In this document: positions 1 through 6,862 of the stretch, piece by piece
Layout of the letters: every line of letters begins with the position of its first letter
Numbering within the stretch: position 1 is the stretch's first letter
Assembly (NCBI GenBank): GCA_050742535.1
Contig: JBOGIQ010000222.1
Span: forward strand, 1-9,821
Length of the DNA stretch: 9,821 nt
Direction: 5' to 3'
Source: Gp6-AA40 sp050742535
GTDB taxonomy: Bacteria; Acidobacteriota; Vicinamibacteria; Vicinamibacterales; UBA2999
Program-made: the position numbers and the translations under genes
The notes under the pieces: model-generated
Told to the model about the DNA's origin: nothing
The model's input: only the letters and a program-made list of their open reading frames with translations
Databases searched by the model: none

Positions 1-1819
1 TGCCGGAGCCGCCACTCCAGTTTTGACGACCACGACCAACGACATCGGGGAGTACCGGTTTGGCGGTCTGGCTGAGGGTCGGTATGTCGTCACGGCGCAG
101 CCGTCGCTGTTCGCATTAGGCGCGGACATCGCCGATCGACAGAAACTCATCGATGCGGCCGCGATGGAAAGTCCCGCGATCAACGTCAACGCCGCTGAGA
201 TCGGGAATATCAATCTGACGCTCGATCCACCGTCCGAAATGGATCGGGACAGAGCAATCGGCTCCGATCCTGAGGCAACTGGGTCGGTGAGCGGACGCGT
301 GATCGGTATAGACGGTTTCCCGATCGCGCGTGCCGTCGTGCACGCCTATCGTCCGTTTGTCGCGGGACGGCAGGTCGAAACAGACCTGCGCGGACAGTAT
401 CGGATCGATCGGCTGGGCCCCGGCGATTACATCGTCGACGCACGAAAGCATGGGTTCGACACGACGCGCGGCCGGGCGGTCACGCTAAGGAACGGCCAGG
501 CGATCGAGTCAATCGACATGACGTTGACGCGCGGTGGCGCCATTGCCGGAACGATCGTGGACGAGTTCGGCGAGCCGATGCAGGATGTTGCGATCAACGC
601 GTTACAGATGCAGGTCGTCAATGGTCGAACTCGCATGGTCCATGCCTCGGTCATGGGCAGTACGCGAACCGACGACCGTGGCCAATATCGCTTATTCGGG
701 ATGAAACCGGGCACCTATTTCGTGCGGGCTGTAGTGCGGGACGCCTTGCCCGGATCGGCCGGATATCTACCTCGTTTCTATCCCGGCACACCGACCATCG
801 ATCAGGCAACGCCAGCGAAAGTTGACGTTAGTGGAGCCCTCACCGGCATCGATATCGCCCTCGTTCCGACGCCCGCTTACCGCGTGACCGGGCTGGCCAC
901 CGATTCAAGCGGGAAGCCCGGCCGCGGCGAGGCGCTCCTGGCGGTAAGCGAGCGTTCCGGTGCGGTTCAGACGGAAATGTCGAGCACTGAACTCAAAGCA
1001 GACGGATCATTTGAGTTCACCGGCGTGGCGCCTGGCGACTACGTTGTCCAGGCCGGCGGGGTGGTCGTCAACAGGGGCCCCCCCGCCACGACGCAGACGC
1101 AATTCAGTACGTCGTTCGTGACGGTCGTCGCGGCCGATCCGCCGTCCGTTCAGCTGAGGATGACGCAGGGTGCGACGGTATCGGGGCGCGTCCGCTACGA
1201 GGGTGTTCCGCCTGGGCCGCCACCTCTGCTCACGCTCACGGTTCGCTCAGCCGATCGTGATCGCAGTCCGCTGCGGGCGTACGGCTCGACCACCTTCTCG
1301 CGTCAGGCGGATAACTCGTTCGAGTTCACAGGGGTGTTCGGCCCCGGGCTTTTTCAGGCACAGCCGCAGCGAAATGACTGGTACTTGAAATCGGTGGTGT
1401 TCAAGGGCCAGGACCTCACGGACACCGCGTTCGACTTTGGCGCGGACGGAACATTCCGGGATGTCGAAGTGGTGATTTCGGCACTTGGAGCAACCGCCAC
1501 GGGCCGGGTAACGGACGATCGCGGCGCACCTGCTCGCGACTCCGCCGTGCTGGTGTTTTCGACGTCGCGCGACCGATGGTTCGACGGGTCCCGATGGGTC
1601 AAGGTGGAGTGGTCGAACGAGAGCGGGACCTTCACCGTTACCGGTCTGCCGCCCGGCGACTACTGGATCGCGGCGGTCGAGCGTCCGGACCGTACGGTCG
1701 AGCGCCGCGCTTTCACTCCCGATCGCGACCTGCTCGACTCGCTCTCATCCCATGCCGGCAGAATAACGCTGGGCGAGGGACAGTCGCAAGACGTCACCCT
1801 TCGGCTCGTTCGCCGCTGA
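1..1819 (+). CDS. Carboxypeptidase regulatory-like repeat protein (5' end missing)
   Basis: The reading frame is open from base 2 to the TGA at 1817-1819, so the true start lies upstream; about 605 residues are visible. The protein is a string of beta-sandwich modules of the carboxypeptidase-regulatory-like/SdrD-B type. Each ends in a signature of the form D-x-G-x-Y/F-x-F-x-G-L-x-P-G-x-Y-x-V. Clear copies include GEYRFGGLAEGRYVV (about 50-94), GQYRIDRLGPGDYIV (about 392-436), GQYRLFGMKPGTYFV (about 680-724), GSFEFTGVAPGDYVV (about 1005-1049) and GTFTVTGLPPGDYWI (about 1625-1669). A weaker copy, NSFEFTGVFGPG, lies near 1315. Several modules begin with a V/A-S/T-G-R-V strand. I see no catalytic motif. 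Proteins of this kind are usually exported and act as surface or periplasmic scaffolds, but the signal peptide would be outside the window, so location is inference. The S9 peptidase gene starts 14 bases downstream and is probably in the same transcript. Confidence 0.88.
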   Translation, partial: AGAATPVLTTTTNDIGEYRFGGLAEGRYVVTAQPSLFALGADIADRQKLIDAAAMESPAINVNAAEIGNINLTLDPPSEMDRDRAIGSDPEATGSVSGRVIGIDGFPIARAVVHAYRPFVAGRQVETDLRGQYRIDRLGPGDYIVDARKHGFDTTRGRAVTLRNGQAIESIDMTLTRGGAIAGTIVDEFGEPMQDVAINALQMQVVNGRTRMVHASVMGSTRTDDRGQYRLFGMKPGTYFVRAVVRDALPGSAGYLPRFYPGTPTIDQATPAKVDVSGALTGIDIALVPTPAYRVTGLATDSSGKPGRGEALLAVSERSGAVQTEMSSTELKADGSFEFTGVAPGDYVVQAGGVVVNRGPPATTQTQFSTSFVTVVAADPPSVQLRMTQGATVSGRVRYEGVPPGPPPLLTLTVRSADRDRSPLRAYGSTTFSRQADNSFEFTGVFGPGLFQAQPQRNDWYLKSVVFKGQDLTDTAFDFGADGTFRDVEVVISALGATATGRVTDDRGAPARDSAVLVFSTSRDRWFDGSRWVKVEWSNESGTFTVTGLPPGDYWIAAVERPDRTVERRAFTPDRDLLDSLSSHAGRITLGEGQSQDVTLRLVRR

Positions 1820-1833
1820 CGTCCGACTCCGCC

Positions 1834-3786
1834 ATGGCTTCGGCGAGACGAGTGCTGCCCTACGGAACCTGGCCTTCCCCGATTTCCGCGGAACGTGTCG
1901 CGTCCCAGAGCGTGCGTCTCGGCGCGGTTGCCGTAGACGGCGATGACGTCTACTGGTTGGAAGGGCGCCCGCAGGAAGGCGGGCGCAACGTGCTCGTCCG
2001 GCGGCGTGGTAATGGAGCGACCGCCGACCTCGTGCCGGGCGGCTTCAACGTTCGCTCCCGCGTGCACGAGTACGGCGGCGGTGCCTACGTTGTCGATCGC
2101 GGGAACGTCTACTTTTCGAACTTCACTGATCAACGGATTTACCTGGTTGCTGCCGACAATCACGCCGGTCAACCTGTTCCTCTGACTCCCGAAGGAAAGT
2201 ACTTCTACGCGGATTACGCGGTCGACCCGAGGCGAAGTCGCCTGATCGGTGTTCGCGAGGACCATTCCGGCGCGGGCGAGGCGGTCAACACGCTGGTGAG
2301 CATTCCGTTGAGCGGCCATTCCGCTGGAGAGGTGATTGCCGCCGGGCACGATTTCTATTCGACGCCGCGATTCAGTCCCGATGGTTCGCAGCTTTCGTGG
2401 CTGGCATGGCGTCACCCGAACATGCCGTGGGACGGAACGGAGTTGTGGCTTGCGGACGTTGCCGGGGACGGCGCGTTGTCGAACGTCCGCAGGATTGCTG
2501 GCGGCGACGACGAGTCGATCTATCAGCCGGGCTGGGGGCCTGATGGGCGTTTGTACGTCGTCAGCGATCGTGACGGATGGTGGAAGATTTATCGTTCGGA
2601 TCGTTCGACGTTCGAAGCGGTTCTGAACAACCCGCCAGCCGAGGCTGAATTCGGACGGCCGCAGTGGGCCTTTGGCACTGCGACCTGGGTATTTGTCTCT
2701 TCATCTCGCATGCTCGCCGCCTACACGCGACGCGGGAGCTGGTTTCTTGCCGACGTGGACACGCACACCGGCGACTGGCGCACGATCGACACCGCGTTCG
2801 AGCCGCACGACTGGATGGCGGCGGACGAACGGCAGGTCGTACTCGTTGCGGCGTCGCCGACGCACGCCGACGCGGTTGTGCGTCTCGACGTCGCATCCGG
2901 ACGCACGGACGTCTTGCGGGCTTCCTCGTCTATCGTCGTGAGCCGCGACGATGTGTCGGTGCCGGCGGCGATTGAGTTTCCAACCGCCGCTGGCGAGACG
3001 GCGCATGCGCTGTACTACGCGCCGACGAATGCACGCATCCATGCAGCACCGGACGAACGGCCGCCGCTCATTGCCATCAGTCACGGTGGGCCGACGGCCG
3101 CGGCGAACGCGACGCTCGATCTGAAGATCCAGTTCTGGACCAGCCGCGGGTTTGCCGTCGTGGACGTGAACTATCGCGGCAGCTCAGGGTTCGGGCGCGA
3201 GTATCGCAACACGCTGCGCGGGCAGTGGGGAATCGCGGACGTCGAGGACGTGGCACAGGCGGCGCGCCATCTCGTCCGGTCCGGATTGGCCGATGCATCG
3301 CGACTGATTATTCGCGGCGGCAGCGCCGGCGGCTACACGACGCTTGCGTCGCTCACGTTTCAGCCCGGGGTCTTCAAAGCCGGAGCGAGCTATTACGGCG
3401 TCAGCGACATCGAGGTGCTTGCGCGCGACACGCACAAGTTCGAGGCGCGATACCTGGATCGCCTCATCGGTCCGTATCCCGAGGCGCGCGCGGAGTATCG
3501 CGCCCGCTCGCCGATTCACTTCGTCGATCGACTGGCCAGCCCGATCATCCTGTTTCAGGGACTCGAGGACCGCGTCGTGCCGCCGAATCAGTCCGCGATG
3601 ATGGCGGACGCCGCCCGCACGAAAGGATTGGCGGTCGCGTATCTGGCGTTCGAGGGCGAGCAGCACGGGTTCAGGAAATCGCAGACGATCGTGCGGAGTC
3701 TCGAAGCCGAGCTGTACTTCTACGGAGCGATCTTCGGGTTCACGCCCGCCGATCCGCTGCCGTCCATTCAGATCGACAATCTGTGA
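1834..3786 (+). CDS. S9 family serine peptidase (DPP/acylaminoacyl-peptidase type)
   Basis: This is a 650-residue prolyl-oligopeptidase-family enzyme, expected to cleave short peptides near their N-terminus. Roughly residues 1-390 form the beta-propeller, with blades of the type FSPDGSQLSWLAW and WGPDGRLYVVSDRDG. The C-terminal alpha/beta hydrolase domain carries HGGPTA (oxyanion region), the nucleophile elbow GGSAGG with Ser497, Asp579 in GLEDRVVPP and His611 in EQHGF, so the triad is complete. The N-terminus has the PYGTWPSPIS opening common in this family and no signal peptide, which suggests a cytoplasmic enzyme. I chose ATG 1834. The frame stays open upstream to about 1576, but that extension overlaps the previous gene and is arginine-rich out-of-frame sequence. 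No good ribosome-binding site precedes 1834; GTG 1852 is an alternative that still keeps the conserved opening. The stop codon forms the first bases of a 9-bp tandem repeat. Confidence 0.93.
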   Translation: MASARRVLPYGTWPSPISAERVASQSVRLGAVAVDGDDVYWLEGRPQEGGRNVLVRRRGNGATADLVPGGFNVRSRVHEYGGGAYVVDRGNVYFSNFTDQRIYLVAADNHAGQPVPLTPEGKYFYADYAVDPRRSRLIGVREDHSGAGEAVNTLVSIPLSGHSAGEVIAAGHDFYSTPRFSPDGSQLSWLAWRHPNMPWDGTELWLADVAGDGALSNVRRIAGGDDESIYQPGWGPDGRLYVVSDRDGWWKIYRSDRSTFEAVLNNPPAEAEFGRPQWAFGTATWVFVSSSRMLAAYTRRGSWFLADVDTHTGDWRTIDTAFEPHDWMAADERQVVLVAASPTHADAVVRLDVASGRTDVLRASSSIVVSRDDVSVPAAIEFPTAAGETAHALYYAPTNARIHAAPDERPPLIAISHGGPTAAANATLDLKIQFWTSRGFAVVDVNYRGSSGFGREYRNTLRGQWGIADVEDVAQAARHLVRSGLADASRLIIRGGSAGGYTTLASLTFQPGVFKAGASYYGVSDIEVLARDTHKFEARYLDRLIGPYPEARAEYRARSPIHFVDRLASPIILFQGLEDRVVPPNQSAMMADAARTKGLAVAYLAFEGEQHGFRKSQTIVRSLEAELYFYGAIFGFTPADPLPSIQIDNL

Positions 3787-3821
3787 CCGCGAAGCGCGCG
3801 AAGAGCGCGAGGGCCGCGAAG
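3784..3821 (+). repeat. 9-bp tandem repeat (CGCGAAGNN x4) starting at the S9 stop codon
   Basis: The heptamer CGCGAAG occurs at 3788, 3797 and 3815, and as CGCGAGG at 3806, giving an exact 9-bp period over four units. The array begins right at the S9 peptidase stop (TGA at 3784-3786, then CCGCGAAG). It fills nearly all of the 43-base gap to the next gene. Its last unit runs into GAGG at 3821-3824, which is the probable ribosome-binding site of the macro-domain gene. A two-unit copy in opposite orientation lies at 4387-4407. Confidence 0.8.
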
Positions 3822-3829
3822 AGGGAGCG

Positions 3830-4357
3830 ATGCCGATCGAGATTGTTCGTGGCGATATCACGCGACTGCAGGTCGATGCGATCGTCAACGCCGCGAACGA
3901 ACGGATGCTTGGCGGCGGTGGCGTCGACGGGGCGATTCATCGCGCCGCGGGACCGGAGCTGCTGGTTGCCTGTCGCCTGATACCCGAGGTGCGCACGGGC
4001 GTTAGGTGTCCCACCGGCGAGGCCCGGCTTACGCCCGGCTTCAGGTTGCCGGCGCGCTGTGTCATCCATACCGTCGGCCCGGTCTGGCGCGGCGGCGCGC
4101 ACGGGGAGCCTGAGCTGCTCGCCAGCTGTTATCGCCGCTCGCTGGAACTCGCCCGCGGAGAGGCCCTGCGCGCGATCGCCTTTCCGGCGATCAGCTGCGG
4201 CGTCTACGGCTATCCAGTCGATGATGCGGCCGAGATCGCGGTGCGGGAAGCGCGTGCGTTTCTGGGCGCGCACGAACTGCCGGAGCACGTCGCGCTGGTC
4301 GCGTTCGACGAAGTCATCCACCAGGCGTTGACCGCCAGGCTCCGGTTATCCGGCTGA
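3830..4357 (+). CDS. Macro-domain protein, O-acetyl-ADP-ribose deacetylase/ADP-ribosyl hydrolase type
   Basis: This 175-residue protein is a single macro domain, close in length and motif order to E. coli YmdB (about 177 residues). It shows VDAIVNAAN (Asn20, Asn23), the phosphate-binding GGGGVDGAIHRAAG with Asp33, CPTGEA, CVIHTVGPVW, and the second phosphate loop ISCGVYGYP with Tyr126. Asn23 and Asp33 match residues implicated in catalysis in YmdB-like enzymes. Expected reactions are deacetylation of O-acetyl-ADP-ribose and removal of mono-ADP-ribose from acidic residues, in the cytoplasm. The start is ATG 3830, with GAGG at 3821-3824 five bases upstream. The gene lies 43 bases after the S9 peptidase and converges on the M49 gene. 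Its final codons and its TGA at 4355-4357 lie inside a palindrome. No ADP-ribosyltransferase toxin or sirtuin is visible beside it, so a general ADP-ribose housekeeping role is more likely than an antitoxin one. Confidence 0.93.
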   Translation: MPIEIVRGDITRLQVDAIVNAANERMLGGGGVDGAIHRAAGPELLVACRLIPEVRTGVRCPTGEARLTPGFRLPARCVIHTVGPVWRGGAHGEPELLASCYRRSLELARGEALRAIAFPAISCGVYGYPVDDAAEIAVREARAFLGAHELPEHVALVAFDEVIHQALTARLRLSG

Positions 4358-4376
4358 AGCCGGACTCCACCCGGAG
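4340..4376. repeat. Nested palindrome over the macro-gene stop codon
   Basis: The inner inverted repeat is TCCGGCTGAAGCCGGA, with arms at 4349-4354 and 4359-4364 and a TGAA loop that contains the macro gene's stop codon. An outer pair, CTCCGG at 4340-4345 and CCGGAG at 4371-4376, encloses it. In RNA this could be a strong GC hairpin between two convergent genes and might stop transcription or protect the 3' end. No T-tract follows on either strand, so it is not a canonical intrinsic terminator. It looks like a REP-type dispersed palindrome, but dispersal cannot be shown from one window. Confidence 0.65.
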
Positions 4377-4386
4377 GAGCGAATCG

Positions 4387-4407
4387 TCTTCGCGGCCTTC
4401 GCGGTTA
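4387..4407 (-). repeat. Inverted two-unit copy of the CGCGAAGNN repeat at the M49 stop codon
   Basis: Read on the minus strand, the M49 stop TAA (4407-4405) is followed directly by CCGCGAAGGCCGCGAAGA. This matches the first 21 bases of the repeat after the S9 stop at 18 of 21 positions; one difference is TGA versus TAA and two are in the NN spacer. The two copies face each other across the macro-domain gene. Confidence 0.75.
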
Positions 4408-6417
4408 CCTTGTCGCCGCGCTGTATTCGAGCATCTGCGCGGTGAGGTCCTGCGGATACGAGATCCTGACGTCGGTGATGTTGCCGCCCGCGTCCAATGC
4501 CGGCGTGAGCTTCGGCATCACGAATCCGGTGTAGGACGGCAGCTTCAGTGCGTCCACGCGCCGGACGACTTCGTCGCGCAGCTTCGGATCGAAGTGAATG
4601 CCGTAGTCGTTGAACATCTTCGCCGCGGCCGCGGCGCCGCCCTCCGACTTGATGCGCTGCACGTCCGCAAGCAGCCGGCCGACGCCGTCGCGGAACGCCT
4701 GCTGATCGACGAGCACGTTGAACGTCTGGCCATCGCGCTGGCGCCGCTCGATCGCCTTCGTGTTGGCCATCAGCCAGTGAATGATCATCTGGCGGTTGCG
4801 CAGGTGCGCTTCCTCGATCTGGGTGCCTTCGCGAATCCGCCGCAGCTGCACGATCGCGTTGCGGGTGTAATAGTCGTACTGCGCACGAACCATCTGATCG
4901 TGATCCGCCGCGGACACGACGCCCAGCTCCACGAGCTTGGGATCGGCGATGAAGTAGAGCGCGATGAGATCGGCGCGCGCTTCCTCCAGCGCCGAGTAAT
5001 GCTCCTTGATGATCTCGTCCGGCGACCCCTTGAATCCGGGCGCCTGGCGTCCCGACGCGTGCCCGAGGACCTCGTGGAGCTCGGTGTGCAGCTCGTCCGA
5101 GAACGACCGGAAGCGCTTGGCGCGCGCGGTTTCGGCGGCGTCCCAGGTGAACTCCGACGTCAGCCCTTCCGGCGTCGACTTGTCGTACGCCTCGGTGACG
5201 TTCGCCAGCGCCACCGACTTGCTGCCATACCGTTCGCGAATCTGCTCGTCGTTCGGCAGGTTGATGCCGATGGGCGTAATCGGGCCGGAATCACCCATTT
5301 CGATCACGACATCGATCGCGTTGGCGACGATGCCGGTGACGTTCGGCTTGCGGAATCGCGGATCGAACGGCATGTGATCCTCGAACCACTGCGCTTGTGC
5401 GCTAAGGGCCTTGATGCGCTTCGCCTTCTCCGGATTGACGTAGAAGACCAGCGCTTCCCACGACCCCTTGATCCCGCGCGGATCCATGTAGACCTCGATG
5501 AACCCGTTGATCGTGTCCACGGGGGACGCCTTGTCGGCGACCCACGCGATGTCGTACTGCACCCGGTCCGCCGTTTCGCCGCTGCGGTAGAACTTGACCA
5601 GAGCGCCGAGCGCCTTCGCCATCGGCTCCGTCGCGAACGGAATCGCCGCCTCGAGATGTCGGACGATCTCGGTGATTTCCTTCGAATAGCGACCGCCGAT
5701 CCTGTAGACCTCTTCGATCAGCTTCCCATCGCGCTTCACGAGACGCGAGTTCAAGCCGTACTGTTCGGTGAAGCCTGTGAGATCCGCGGTGGTCACTCCG
5801 CCCGCGTACAGGTTGTTCGCGCTGGCGGTCAGGATGTCGCGGCCGGAGCCTGGGTTGCGGTTGGTGACAATGGGATCGACGTTCGGATCGAAGAACATCG
5901 GTTCCAGGCGCGTGAGCATCGCCTCGAGCGACTCGCCGCCGGCCGTCGGGATGGTGGCGCCGCTCGCGACGGCGGACTTCACGGCGGCGGCAAACGTCCG
6001 CGGCGGAACACCGAGGACGAATTTGCGCGACGTGTGGTTGTTGTAGGGGCCGGTGTTCAGCCAGAACAGCTTGGTGTAGCGGCGGATTTCGTCCAGTGCC
6101 GCCGTGTCGATGCCCTGGGGATGCGTGATGACCGCTTCGAGAATGCGGCGCATCTCGATTCCGTGGCGATGACGCTGGTCATAGAAGATGTCGCGTCCCG
6201 CAACCGCTGCCTGATACAGATGCCAGATGAGCGTTTTCTCCCGCAGCGGCAGCGATTCGAACCCGTCCGCGTAGACCTGCACCACCGCCGCGTCGTCGAT
6301 GCGCTCCAGGAGGTACTTGCGCTCCGGCACCGCCGTATCGGTGGCGGCAGGCTCCGGACGGGAGCACGCGGCGGTTGCAACGGTTAACATTGCGCAGAGA
6401 AGTCTGTCATAGCGCAT
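4405..6417 (-). CDS. M49 family metallopeptidase (dipeptidyl-peptidase III-like), predicted lipoprotein
   Basis: This 670-residue zinc peptidase carries the M49 signature HEXXGH as HEVLGHASG (His448, Glu449, His453), with a second motif EEARAD starting at residue 478. His448, His453 and Glu479 would bind zinc and Glu449 would be the catalytic base. M49 enzymes remove dipeptides from the N-terminus of short peptides. The spacing of about 31 residues between first His and third ligand is short, as in bacterial members; eukaryotic DPP III has a longer gap. The length fits bacterial DPP III proteins. The N-terminus (Arg3, Arg5, hydrophobic LLCAMLTVATAA, then Cys18-Ser) looks like a lipoprotein signal, although the Thr at -3 of the lipobox is not ideal; this implies a membrane-tethered periplasmic enzyme. 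ATG 6417 keeps the signal peptide intact, but no Shine-Dalgarno sequence is visible. The gene converges on the macro gene and is divergent from the YciI-like gene. Relatives are sometimes mislabelled dihydrofolate reductase. Confidence 0.92.
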   Translation of the reverse strand: MRYDRLLCAMLTVATAACSRPEPAATDTAVPERKYLLERIDDAAVVQVYADGFESLPLREKTLIWHLYQAAVAGRDIFYDQRHRHGIEMRRILEAVITHPQGIDTAALDEIRRYTKLFWLNTGPYNNHTSRKFVLGVPPRTFAAAVKSAVASGATIPTAGGESLEAMLTRLEPMFFDPNVDPIVTNRNPGSGRDILTASANNLYAGGVTTADLTGFTEQYGLNSRLVKRDGKLIEEVYRIGGRYSKEITEIVRHLEAAIPFATEPMAKALGALVKFYRSGETADRVQYDIAWVADKASPVDTINGFIEVYMDPRGIKGSWEALVFYVNPEKAKRIKALSAQAQWFEDHMPFDPRFRKPNVTGIVANAIDVVIEMGDSGPITPIGINLPNDEQIRERYGSKSVALANVTEAYDKSTPEGLTSEFTWDAAETARAKRFRSFSDELHTELHEVLGHASGRQAPGFKGSPDEIIKEHYSALEEARADLIALYFIADPKLVELGVVSAADHDQMVRAQYDYYTRNAIVQLRRIREGTQIEEAHLRNRQMIIHWLMANTKAIERRQRDGQTFNVLVDQQAFRDGVGRLLADVQRIKSEGGAAAAAKMFNDYGIHFDPKLRDEVVRRVDALKLPSYTGFVMPKLTPALDAGGNITDVRISYPQDLTAQMLEYSAATR

Positions 6418-6437
6418 AACAAGTACAGTTTAACGAA

Positions 6438-6499
6438 GGCCTGATCCCTGATCCCTGATCCCCGATCCCCGATCCCTGATCCCTGATCCCTGAGGCCTG
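6438..6499. repeat. 7-bp tandem array (TCCCYGA x7) with a GATC in every unit
   Basis: Seven contiguous units of TCCCTGA or TCCCCGA occupy 6445-6493; the two TCCCCGA variants sit together in the middle. The array is bordered on both sides by the same heptamer variant, GGCCTGA at 6438 and GGCCTGC at 6494. GATC recurs every 7 bp at 6443, 6450, 6457, 6464, 6471, 6478 and 6485. It fills most of the 86-base divergent region between the M49 and YciI-like genes, so any promoters for either must overlap or abut it. The right edge provides GAGG (6492-6495), the likely ribosome-binding site of the YciI-like gene. Confidence 0.85.
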
Positions 6500-6503
6500 C
6501 CCA

Positions 6504-6800
6504 ATGCATTACCTGCTCATCTACGACCTCACATCCGACTACCTCGAACGGCGCGCGCCGCTGAGATCGGAGCACATCGCGCTCGCCCGTGCTGCGGAAA
6601 CGCGCGGCGAGCTCGTTCTTGGCGGGGCGCTCGCGAATCCTGCGGATGAAGCGATCCTGCTGTTCCGCGGCGACTCGCCGGCGGCCGCGGAAGCCTTTGC
6701 GGCGGCCGACCCGTACGTGAAGAACGGCCTCGTCACGCGCTGGCGCGTCCGCGAATGGACGACCGTTGTGGGACGGGATGCGGAGGTGAAACTTCCGTAA
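6504..6800 (+). CDS. YciI-like (YCII domain) small protein
   Basis: The 98-residue product is one YCII domain. It has an N-terminal strand HYLLIYDL, a helix with the conserved histidine (RSEHIALA, His24), GELVLGGAL, a strand ILLFRGDS, then the AADPYVKNGL segment with the conserved Asp69-Pro70, and a final strand TRWRVREW. Family members are small dimeric ferredoxin-like proteins with a proposed His/Asp active site; their substrate is generally unknown, so I assign no reaction. The start is ATG 6504, with GAGG at 6492-6495 eight bases upstream at the edge of the 7-bp array. The TAA at 6798-6800 runs straight into the 8-bp array. The acyltransferase gene follows 62 bases later on the same strand and may share the transcript. 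Confidence 0.88.
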   Translation: MHYLLIYDLTSDYLERRAPLRSEHIALARAAETRGELVLGGALANPADEAILLFRGDSPAAAEAFAAADPYVKNGLVTRWRVREWTTVVGRDAEVKLP

Positions 6801-6838
6801 GTGGAAAAGTGGAAAAGTGGAAAAGTGGAAAAGTGGAA
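6799..6838 (+). repeat. 8-bp tandem array (AAGTGGAA x5) beginning in the YciI stop codon
   Basis: There are five perfect, contiguous AAGTGGAA units at 6799, 6807, 6815, 6823 and 6831. The first two bases of unit one are the last two bases of the YciI-like TAA stop. The array ends 12 bases before the AGGAG of the next gene. Its purine-rich composition contrasts with the GC-rich surroundings. Confidence 0.88.
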
Positions 6839-6850
6839 CGGTAGACAAGT

Positions 6851-6855
6851 AGGAG
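6851..6855 (+). promoter_or_regulatory. Ribosome-binding site AGGAG fixing the acyltransferase GTG start
   Basis: AGGAG lies seven bases upstream of GTG 6863. It is the best Shine-Dalgarno sequence in the window. It decides the start, because the next in-frame ATG is at codon 41, inside the first membrane segment. Confidence 0.75.
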
Positions 6856-6862
6856 TAGAGGC

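Noticed and set aside
1074..1084. GGGG followed by seven C residues inside the carboxypeptidase-like gene, as a slippage or sequencing-error site
   Set aside because: The frame is intact on both sides and the module pattern continues unbroken, so nothing indicates a frameshift here.
1576..1833. Upstream extension of the S9 peptidase frame
   Set aside because: It overlaps the end of the preceding gene in another frame and is arginine-rich without family similarity; the family-typical PYGTWPSPI opening follows ATG 1834.
3225..3980. 251-codon plus-strand frame crossing the S9-macro junction, with a Lys/Ala-rich stretch over the repeat
   Set aside because: The histone-like AKRAKSARAAKRER stretch is only the 9-bp repeat read in frame; both flanks are out-of-frame readings of real genes.
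3830..4357. Macro-domain gene as the antitoxin of a DarTG-type system
   Set aside because: No DarT-like or other ADP-ribosyltransferase gene is adjacent, and the motif set matches YmdB-type housekeeping enzymes.
4594..6387. 597-codon open frame on the plus strand opposite the M49 gene
   Set aside because: It is the antisense shadow of a gene with clear HEXXGH and EEARAD motifs; its translation is Arg/Val/Asp-rich with no recognisable domain, as expected from GC-rich antisense sequence.
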